Assembly (NCBI GenBank): GCA_013204495.1
Contig: JABMNQ010000004.1
Coordinates: forward strand, 1-9,817
Direction of reading: 5' to 3'
Length of the DNA: 9,817 nucleotides
DNA from: Candidatus Pelagibacter sp.
GTDB taxonomy: Bacteria > Pseudomonadota > Alphaproteobacteria > Pelagibacterales > Pelagibacteraceae
Position numbers and translations under genes: made by a program. Positions 1 to 5,682 of the stretch are shown here, in pieces; position 1 is the stretch's first letter, and each line of letters opens with the position of its first letter. The notes below the pieces were generated by a model. That model saw only the letters and a list, made by a program, of their open reading frames with translations, was not told the origin of the DNA and ran no database searches.

Positions 1-381
1 CATTTTGATCAAGTAAATATTGATCCTTATGGAATTGAGTCTAAAGAATATCAAACTACTGAAGCTTTCAATGAAATGTGGTGTTCAGCTTTAGCTCACT
101 GTCAAAAAAGATTTGAAGGAAAGTCTAATCTTTATAGAAAAGGACCTTCTGGTGGTCTTGGATGTATGACACCTGACTCTTTTCCAATTTTTGATAAATT
201 TTTAGAAAATGTATACATGATTGCCGATTCTAACCACGGTTATAAAATGATTGGTGTGGGTGAACTTGTTGCAAAAGAAATTTTAGGAACTGAAAGTGAT
301 TTATTAAAACCGTTTAGATTCAATCGTTACGAGAAAGGTGAACTTCACCCCACTTCTAACAGTCCGTTCCCTTGGAGTTAA
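1..381 (+). CDS. FAD-dependent oxidoreductase (DAO family), C-terminal part
   Basis: The reading frame is open from base 1 to a TAA at 379-381, giving the last 126 residues of a protein whose start lies outside the window. The segment GPSGGLGCMTPDSFPIFD, followed by ENVYMIADSNHGYKMIGVG and then ELVAKEILG, has the layout of the C-terminal FAD-binding region of DAO-family flavoproteins (sarcosine oxidase, dimethylglycine dehydrogenase, glycine oxidase): a 'TPD..P' turn, a short strand, then a glycine/His-rich stretch over the flavin and a helix. Such enzymes oxidise primary or secondary amines or amino acids. The tail ends in LHPTSNSPFPWS. The next gene is a glutamine synthetase-family ligase 73 bases downstream, so a role in amine or N-methyl amino acid oxidation fits. 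The N-terminal Rossmann motif is out of view, so substrate and subfamily cannot be assigned. Confidence 0.8.
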   Translation, partial: HFDQVNIDPYGIESKEYQTTEAFNEMWCSALAHCQKRFEGKSNLYRKGPSGGLGCMTPDSFPIFDKFLENVYMIADSNHGYKMIGVGELVAKEILGTESDLLKPFRFNRYEKGELHPTSNSPFPWS

Positions 382-443
382 ACTTCAAGCCTAGACAGTA
401 ATAAAATTTTCAGCTACGGTTAATAATAATAAAAATTCATTAG

Positions 444-454
444 AGGGAGAGATA
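444..454 (+). promoter_or_regulatory. Strong ribosome binding site of the glutamine synthetase-family gene
   Basis: The purine run AGGGAGAGAT lies directly before the ATG at 455 with one base between. The same ten bases, also one base from the ATG, precede the ammonium transporter at 5672-5681. This fixes the start codon and suggests efficient initiation. No convincing -35/-10 pair was found in the 73-base gap 382-454, so the gene may be read from an upstream promoter. Confidence 0.7.
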
Positions 455-1924
455 ATGACAGATTTAGATAGACACGTTGCAAAACCAGGTCGAGATAAGT
501 TAGTAAAACAAGTTAGAGCTAAAATTAATGAGCTTGGAGTTACCTATATATTTTTTCAATTTATTTCTGTAACAGGTAGAGTTGTTGGTAAAGGTATTCC
601 TGCAGATCATTGGGAAAGAACTTGTGAAAAAGGTTTTCAATTAGTTTACGGAGCAACAGCAAATTTATTTGTAGATCGTCATAAAAATTATATTGGTTAT
701 GGTCCAGAAGCAAAAGAGCTAGTTGGTATTCCAGACCCTGAAACTTTTGTTCAACTCCCTTGGGATAAAAAAGTTGCAAGAGTATTTGTTACTTGTTTTA
801 GAAACAGAGAAGAAAGAGATAATCCAGGTGCGCATTTAACGTCTGATTGTAGAGGAAATTTAAGAATTCACGCTGAAGAATTCAAGAAAAAATATGGTTA
901 CCAATTAAGAGTTGGAACTGAACCTGAGATGATGTGGTTAACAAAAAATGCTGATGGCACACCGACAGGCGGTGGTTTTTCTAAACCTTATTGTTACCAT
1001 ATAGATCAATTTGAATCTCTACGACCAGTTTTTATGAGGGTTATGGAGTATGCGCAAGCAATGGGCTTTGATATGATTCAGGGTGATCATGAAGATGCGC
1101 CAGGGCAATTAGAATTAAACTGGATGTACGATGATGTTTTAAGAAATGCGGATAGACTTTCTACTTATAGACAAATTTGTGCTCAAGTTGCTAGAGAGTT
1201 TAATTTGATAGCTTGTTTTATGACTAAACCATTTATGGGTGTTTCTGCAAGTGGTTGTCATACCAATATGTCTTTATGGACGGGTGGAAAAGATGTGGTT
1301 AATAAACTGCATCACAAATCTCTACCGGGTATGGAGGAGGTTTTTACTTACGTTGAAGGCGGAACGAATACTTTTATGCCAGATACTAAAGATATACAGC
1401 TTCCAGGAAAAGTTGGATTGTTATCAATTGGTGGTATCATGAAACATTTAGGTGCTTTAACTTCAATTGGTTCATCAACTGTTAACTCCTACCGAAGATT
1501 ATGGGATCAAGGGTTTTGGGCTCCAGTTTATGCTGATTGGGGATTTCAAAATAGAACGTGCGGTCTAAGAGTTTCTGCGCCAGGTAGATTTGAATACAGA
1601 TCAGTTGATTCAATGCATAACCCGTACTTAATGGGATCTGGATTGTTAAAAGCTATGGATGATGGAATATCAAACAAGATTGATCCAGGAAAACCTGAAT
1701 CAAGAAGTATGTATGATGCTCAAGCTGCTGGAAAAAAAGTTAAAAAATTACCAATGAGTTTAGGTGAAGCGTTAGATCGTTTATCTCAAGATGAGGTTAT
1801 TAAATCAGCTATGCCAGATGAAATGTATACTGTGTTTCATTGGTATAAAAACGATGAATGGGAAAGATTTTTAGGTGCAACAACTCAGTGGGATCTAGAT
1901 ACTTATCTAGACTGCCTACCATAG
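455..1924 (+). CDS. Glutamine synthetase-family ligase (glutamine or gamma-glutamyl-amide synthetase)
   Basis: A complete 489-residue protein with the glutamine synthetase fold. The N-terminal beta-grasp part (about 25-105) includes TGRVVGKGIP. In the catalytic barrel are GTEPEMMWL (154-162, metal-binding Glu motif), QGDHEDAPGQLELNW (209-223), the ATP-site motif TKPFMGVSASGCHTNMSLW (257-275) and RTCGLRVSAPGRFEYRSVD followed by NPYL (about 367-392). The family activates the glutamate gamma-carboxyl with ATP and couples it to ammonia (glutamine) or to an alkylamine, as in GmaS, which makes gamma-glutamylmethylamide. The adjacent MgsABC-like cassette favours an amine-handling role, but ordinary glutamine formation is not excluded. 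It is about 45-50 residues longer than I recall for type III GlnT/GmaS proteins (about 435-445). Tyr420 sits where GlnA carries its adenylylated Tyr, but the NLYDLP context is lost. The start is set by the strong site at 444-452. The next gene begins 26 bases after the stop. Confidence 0.85.
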   Translation: MTDLDRHVAKPGRDKLVKQVRAKINELGVTYIFFQFISVTGRVVGKGIPADHWERTCEKGFQLVYGATANLFVDRHKNYIGYGPEAKELVGIPDPETFVQLPWDKKVARVFVTCFRNREERDNPGAHLTSDCRGNLRIHAEEFKKKYGYQLRVGTEPEMMWLTKNADGTPTGGGFSKPYCYHIDQFESLRPVFMRVMEYAQAMGFDMIQGDHEDAPGQLELNWMYDDVLRNADRLSTYRQICAQVAREFNLIACFMTKPFMGVSASGCHTNMSLWTGGKDVVNKLHHKSLPGMEEVFTYVEGGTNTFMPDTKDIQLPGKVGLLSIGGIMKHLGALTSIGSSTVNSYRRLWDQGFWAPVYADWGFQNRTCGLRVSAPGRFEYRSVDSMHNPYLMGSGLLKAMDDGISNKIDPGKPESRSMYDAQAAGKKVKKLPMSLGEALDRLSQDEVIKSAMPDEMYTVFHWYKNDEWERFLGATTQWDLDTYLDCLP

Positions 1925-1950
1925 TCTTTAATAAAAAAAAGGGGAAATAT

Positions 1951-2895
1951 ATGTGTGGGATAGCAGGGTTAATTTATAAAGATAAATCAGTAAATATTGG
2001 AACTCAATTACAAGCAATGCTTCAAGCATTAAAGCATAGAGGGGAAGATTCAACTGGCTACGCTCTTTATGGGGACACAGATGGAAAAAATTTCATTATG
2101 CGTTTTAAGGTTGGAGAAAATGTTGGAGAAGGTAGTTCGTCTGTTAACGAAGAAACTTCTGTCTACGATGAAAGAATTAAAATAGTTAATGCACACATTT
2201 TAAGCATGGGTGCAAAAATTATTAAAGAAGAAAGAATACTACCCTACTCTTTAAGGTATGAGGTTAGCTATGATGAAAAAGATTTAAGAGATTTTTCTAG
2301 AAAAATTGAGAGTGTTCCTGGAGTTGAAATTCTTTCAATGGGTAAATCTTTAGAAGTCATTAAAGACTTAGGTAATGCCAAAGATGTTTGTGATAGATAC
2401 AATTTAGATAAAATTGTGGGCACTCATGCAATTGGTCATGCACGGATGGCGACTGAATCTGGAGTGGATATTAAATCAGCCCACCCTTTTTGGGGATATC
2501 CGTTTAGCGATGTATCTGTAGTTCACAATGGTCAATTAACAAATTATTGGAATAATAGAAGAATGTTAGAGAACGAAGGTATGCGATTTATGTCTGAATG
2601 TGATTCAGAATTAATTGCAGTATATCTAGCAAAAAAACTACGAGATGGTGCAACACTAGAAGAAGGTATGAGAGATTCTTTAAAAGGCCTTGATGGGGTA
2701 TTTACTTACTTTGTTGCAACAAAAGATTCATTAGGAATGGCAAAAGATACAATGGCTGCGAAACCATTGGTTCTTTATGAGTCTGATAATTTAATAGCAA
2801 TGGGATCTGAAGAAATTGCAATTAGAGCAATCCTTCCTCAAGAAATTGATACATATGATCCATATGATGGAGAGGTAAAAGTATGGCAAATCTAA
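1951..2895 (+). CDS. Cassette 1 subunit A: class II glutamine amidotransferase, glutamate synthase/MgsA-GlxB type
   Basis: A 314-residue stand-alone Ntn-type glutaminase domain. The ATG at 1951 is chosen over an in-frame ATG at 1858 because it yields MCGIAGL with the catalytic Cys at position 2 (exposed after Met removal), has AAGGGGA at 1939-1945, and avoids overlapping the upstream gene. Family motifs: HRGEDSTGY (29-37; the usual RGPDS has Glu for Pro here), GTHAIGHARMATES (157-170), HNGQLTNY (192-199) and CDSE (217-220). In glutamate synthases this domain releases ammonia from glutamine for the FMN domain; in N-methylglutamate synthase the corresponding subunit MgsA works with MgsB and MgsC. 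The stop overlaps the next gene by 13 bases, indicating translational coupling. The approximately 120 residues between HRG and GTHAIGH are poorly conserved but similar in layout to those of the cassette 2 copy. Confidence 0.88.
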   Translation: MCGIAGLIYKDKSVNIGTQLQAMLQALKHRGEDSTGYALYGDTDGKNFIMRFKVGENVGEGSSSVNEETSVYDERIKIVNAHILSMGAKIIKEERILPYSLRYEVSYDEKDLRDFSRKIESVPGVEILSMGKSLEVIKDLGNAKDVCDRYNLDKIVGTHAIGHARMATESGVDIKSAHPFWGYPFSDVSVVHNGQLTNYWNNRRMLENEGMRFMSECDSELIAVYLAKKLRDGATLEEGMRDSLKGLDGVFTYFVATKDSLGMAKDTMAAKPLVLYESDNLIAMGSEEIAIRAILPQEIDTYDPYDGEVKVWQI

Positions 2896-3737
2896 AAACA
2901 ACAGACAAAAAATCAACATCCCAGTCAATGGGCATGCACACCGAGTTACTTACTGGTAGAACTCAACAAAAGTTTTTTAATCCCTCAGAGGCTGAAAACT
3001 TTTTCTACTTTGGAACTTACGATGTTGATTTTAATAAAAGAACAGAACTTGATGTTAAAGAAATGACAGCCCCTGAGGTTAATAAAGAAATTGATAATTT
3101 AATGAGCAAAGGTTTTGGAACAATTGTTATCAAAAACCCTCAAGGAAAACATAGTTTGGGTGTTGGTATTTTAAATAAATTAAACTTAATTTTTGAAGGA
3201 AGTTTAGGTTACTTTGGTATGGGATCTTGCGATGGACCTACTGTTAGAATTAATGGAAGAGTTGGTTGGTCTTGTGCTGAAAACTTAATGGCTGGAAAAG
3301 TTGTTATAGAAAAAAATGCAGGATCTTGTTTTGGTGCCGCAATAAGAGGTGGTGATTTAATTTGTAAAGGAAGTGTTGGTGCAAGAACAGGTATCGATAT
3401 GAAAGGTGGAACTATCATTGTTGGTGGTGATGCTGGTGCATTTACAGGTTTTATGATGCAGAGAGGGAGAATTATTATATTGGGTGATGTTGGGATAAAC
3501 TTAGGAGACTCTATGTATGATGGCACAATCTTTATTGGTGGAAAAATAGGATCATTTGGAAGCGATGCTGTGCCCGCTGATTTAACTGTTAGTGATCAGG
3601 ATTGGTTAAAGAGAAAATTAAAAGTTGCAGAAATTGGAGAAAAATTTGACGTTAGTAAAATGACAAAAATAGTATCTGGTAAAAAACTTTGGAATTATGA
3701 TAATTTAGAACCTGCAGAGAAAAAAGGAGCAATTTAA
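2883..3737 (+). CDS. Cassette 1 subunit B: GXGXG beta-helix protein, glutamate synthase domain 3 / MgsB-GlxC type
   Basis: 284 residues. From about residue 85 to 230 there are some seven turns of a glycine-rich repeat of about 18-20 residues: GSLGYFGMGS, GRVGWSCAENLMAGK, NAGSCFGAAIRGG, GSVGARTGIDMKGG, GDAGAFTGFMMQRG, GDVGINLGDSMYDG, GKIGSFGSDA. This is the GXGXG right-handed beta-helix that forms the C-terminal structural domain of glutamate synthase, here as a separate subunit, as in MgsB/GlxC. It is not expected to be catalytic; it scaffolds the amidotransferase and FMN subunits. The start at 2883 has GGAGAGG at 2869-2875 and overlaps subunit A by 13 bases. The stop TAA shares one base with the ATG of subunit C (TAATG). 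An N-terminal extension of roughly 50-60 residues is absent from the cassette 2 copy, and a charged tail follows the helix. Confidence 0.88.
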   Translation: MANLKTTDKKSTSQSMGMHTELLTGRTQQKFFNPSEAENFFYFGTYDVDFNKRTELDVKEMTAPEVNKEIDNLMSKGFGTIVIKNPQGKHSLGVGILNKLNLIFEGSLGYFGMGSCDGPTVRINGRVGWSCAENLMAGKVVIEKNAGSCFGAAIRGGDLICKGSVGARTGIDMKGGTIIVGGDAGAFTGFMMQRGRIIILGDVGINLGDSMYDGTIFIGGKIGSFGSDAVPADLTVSDQDWLKRKLKVAEIGEKFDVSKMTKIVSGKKLWNYDNLEPAEKKGAI

Positions 3738-5149
3738 TGGTTAAGAAAAAATCTAAAAAAAATATTAAAAAAAATGGGAATGTTGGTGGAAAAGCTGACG
3801 TTCATATCAACCAAGATGGGGGCAGAAATAAAAGTTTACTAGGACGTAATGCAATTTTTACTCCTGAGGTTATAGACGATATTCATATTAAAGCTCAGCT
3901 AGGAAGATACCGAATGCGTGGAATGGCATTAATGAAAAAGATTCCAACATTTGATGATTTGGTATTTTTACCAGGAACTCTTACTAGATTTGTAATTGAA
4001 GGTTATAGGGAAAAATGTGAAACAAAAACGATTATTGGTCCTAATTGTGAAAATCCAATTGTATTAGATATACCTGTTTATATCACTGGTATGAGTTTTG
4101 GAGCACTATCTTATGAGGCAAAAACTGCCCTAGCAAGAGGAGCAACAATGGCTGGAAGTGCTACTTGTTCAGGAGAAGGCGGAATGATACCTGATGAAAG
4201 AAGATATTCTGAAAAATGGTACTACCAATGTATCCAATCAAGATATGGTTTTAATCCCCACCACGCTCAACTTGCCGATGCAATAGAGGTATTTATTGGT
4301 CAAGGACAAAAAGTTGGAATGGGTGGTCATCTAATGGGACAAAAAGTTACGGATCAAGTAGCAGAAATGAGATCTTTACCATCTGGTATTGATCAAAGAT
4401 CTCCAGCAAGACATCCTGATTGGTTAGGCCCAGATGATTTAGCTTTAAAAGTTCAAGAGCTGAGAGAATTAACTAAAAACAAAGTACCCATTCAATTAAA
4501 GTTAGGTGCTTCAAAAGTTTATGATGATGTTCGTATGGCTGCAAAATGTAATCCTGACTCTATCTTTTTAGATGGAATGGAAGGTTCTACTGGTGCAGGA
4601 CCTCACATAGCTGCTGCAAATACTGGCATTCCTGGAATAGCTGCAATCAGAGAAGCTAGAAGAGCTCTTGATGATGTTGGTAAAACTGGAAAAGTTACAT
4701 TAATTTATGCTGGTGGTATCAGAGATGGTGCAGATATGGCAAAAGCTCTAGCGCTAGGAGCTGATGCAATAGCAATTGGAACAGGAGCCTTGATAGCCTT
4801 GAACTGTAACAAGGATATACCAGAAGCAAACTTTGAAAAAGAAATTGGTGTAAAAGCTGGTGACTGTTATCACTGCCACACGGGTCGTTGTCCAGTTGGT
4901 GTTGCTACACAAGATCCTAAATTAAGATCTAGATTAAACCCTGATGATGCTGCTTTAAGAGTTTACAACTACTTACATGCAATGACATTAGAGGCTCAAC
5001 TTTTAGCTAGAGCTTGTGGTAAAACTAACATTCACTCTTTAGAGCCTGAAGATTTAGCAGCTCTAACTTTGGAAGCTTCGGCATTAGCTAAAGTTCCTAT
5101 GACAGGAACTAACTACACTGTTGGTGTTGACAACTTTCATAAAATATAA
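3737..5149 (+). CDS. Cassette 1 subunit C: FMN/Fe-S glutamate synthase domain, MgsC-GlxD type
   Basis: 470 residues carrying the TIM-barrel synthase domain of glutamate synthase. Visible are GMSFGALSYEAK (118-129), SGEGGM (145-150), QSRYGF, the loop GQGQKVGMGGHLMGQK (188-203, Lys192), PSGIDQRSPARHPD, GPDDLALK, DGMEGSTGAGP (279-289), and AGGIRDGADMAKALALGADAIAIGTG (about 325-350), the phosphate-binding part of the FMN site. CYHCHTGRCPVGVATQDP (C377, C380, C385) is the Fe-S cysteine cluster. In this family FMN and the cluster act where ammonia or an amine is added to a 2-oxo acid. In the glycine loop, the GltS-type AKPG is QKVG here, which may alter the substrate pocket. The first 30 residues are Lys-rich and precede the conserved domain. 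The start overlaps subunit B's stop by one base, with AAGGAG at 3724-3729. No GltD-like electron-donor subunit is in view. Confidence 0.9.
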   Translation: MVKKKSKKNIKKNGNVGGKADVHINQDGGRNKSLLGRNAIFTPEVIDDIHIKAQLGRYRMRGMALMKKIPTFDDLVFLPGTLTRFVIEGYREKCETKTIIGPNCENPIVLDIPVYITGMSFGALSYEAKTALARGATMAGSATCSGEGGMIPDERRYSEKWYYQCIQSRYGFNPHHAQLADAIEVFIGQGQKVGMGGHLMGQKVTDQVAEMRSLPSGIDQRSPARHPDWLGPDDLALKVQELRELTKNKVPIQLKLGASKVYDDVRMAAKCNPDSIFLDGMEGSTGAGPHIAAANTGIPGIAAIREARRALDDVGKTGKVTLIYAGGIRDGADMAKALALGADAIAIGTGALIALNCNKDIPEANFEKEIGVKAGDCYHCHTGRCPVGVATQDPKLRSRLNPDDAALRVYNYLHAMTLEAQLLARACGKTNIHSLEPEDLAALTLEASALAKVPMTGTNYTVGVDNFHKI

Positions 5150-5158
5150 GGGATAATT

Positions 5159-5557
5159 ATGCTTAAGAAAAAAACAAAAACAAAAGAAAAAAAAACAAAA
5201 CTAGGAACTTCTAAAGAAACAGCTAGGGAAAAAATGATTGGGCAACATATCGGTTATAGATATGATGTTAACTTACTACCTGATTATAAAAAAATTACTC
5301 CCTTCTTAAAAAAATATATTGAAGCAATGGGTTGGGATGATCTTAACTGGTTAGAAGATGTTCATATGGGGTATGAAGAAGGTAGACCTGCAGTATTTTG
5401 TAGAAATGCAAATGGTTGGGTTACTATCCCAAAATCAATTAAATTGCCAAACAACCAACAAGATCGGGACATGATTGCAAGAGAACTTTTGGTTAAGTTT
5501 CAAATGTCTCCAAAGCACCCTCTTGTTGATTTAAAAAAAGCATACCTAAAATTTTAG
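5159..5557 (+). CDS. Conserved-looking small protein of unknown function, last gene of cassette 1 operon
   Basis: 132 residues, not recognised. It starts 9 bases after the synthase C subunit with AAGGGA at 5148-5153, so it is almost certainly co-transcribed and may be an accessory to that complex. The first 25 residues are highly basic and encoded by A-runs, including nine A's at 5187-5195. An alternative start at Met26 (5234, with AGGGA at 5225-5229) would remove that tail. The body, from IGQHIGYRYDVNLLPDYKK to the end, looks like a compact soluble alpha/beta domain with several aromatic residues (WDDLNWLEDVHMGYEEGR, ANGWVTIPKSIK). There is no signal peptide, membrane segment, cysteine pair motif or nucleotide-binding loop. 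It has no counterpart in the visible part of cassette 2. The open frame, clean start signal and non-repetitive sequence support a real gene. Confidence 0.75.
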   Translation: MLKKKTKTKEKKTKLGTSKETAREKMIGQHIGYRYDVNLLPDYKKITPFLKKYIEAMGWDDLNWLEDVHMGYEEGRPAVFCRNANGWVTIPKSIKLPNNQQDRDMIARELLVKFQMSPKHPLVDLKKAYLKF

Positions 5558-5563
5558 TCTCTC

Positions 5564-5578
5564 AATCAAGGGTTGATT
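5564..5578 (+). other. Short hairpin after the cassette 1 operon
   Basis: AATCAA-GGG-TTGATT forms a perfect 6-bp stem with a 3-base loop seven bases after the stop of the preceding gene. The stem is AT-rich and no T-run follows, so it is at most a weak terminator or an RNA 3'-end/processing signal. Confidence 0.25.
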
Positions 5579-5600
5579 ATTTCTATAAAAACTATTGAAA

Positions 5601-5629
5601 TTGCTAGTTTTTTAGATATTGTTTAATTT
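5601..5629 (+). promoter_or_regulatory. Candidate sigma-70 promoter of the ammonium transporter
   Basis: In the 125-base gap before the transporter, TTGCTA (5601-5606) and TAATTT (5624-5629) are separated by 17 bases. An overlapping alternative is TTGAAA (5595-5600) with TATTGT (5617-5622), spaced 16. No sigma-54 type TGGCA-N-TTGC element is visible. This is the only gap between the oxidoreductase and the terminator large enough for a comfortable promoter. In such AT-rich DNA chance matches are common. Confidence 0.35.
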
Positions 5630-5671
5630 GTCACACCCCTTAAAATTTCATAAGCTTTCTTAAACAAATAT

Positions 5672-5682
5672 AGGGAGAGATT
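5672..5682 (+). promoter_or_regulatory. Strong ribosome binding site of the ammonium transporter
   Basis: AGGGAGAGAT stands one base before the ATG at 5683 and is identical to the site before the glutamine synthetase-family gene (444-453). It supports the chosen start. Confidence 0.7.

Noticed and set aside
382..454. Possible promoter or riboswitch before the ligase
   Set aside because: TAGACA at 392-397 has no acceptable -10 at the right distance, and 73 bases with no stable paired structure are too little for a known riboswitch.
561..779. Minus-strand open frame of 72 codons inside the ligase gene
   Set aside because: It lies antisense to a well-conserved gene, has leucine/tyrosine-rich low-complexity composition and no ribosome site; it is a shadow.
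1239..1442. Plus-strand frame of 67 codons within the ligase gene
   Set aside because: Out of frame with the conserved catalytic motifs that occupy the same bases; no family resemblance.
1858..1950. N-terminal extension of cassette 1 subunit A by 31 residues
   Set aside because: It would overlap the ligase gene and bury the catalytic Cys, which must be residue 2; the ATG at 1951 has its own ribosome site.
3209..3526. Minus-strand frame of 105 codons, proline/isoleucine-rich
   Set aside because: It is the antisense of the glycine-rich GXGXG repeats (Gly codons read as Pro on the other strand); no independent evidence.
2883..3737. Glycine-repeat region considered as a DNA repeat or CRISPR-like array
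   Set aside because: The periodicity is at protein level (beta-helix turns); the DNA units are not identical.
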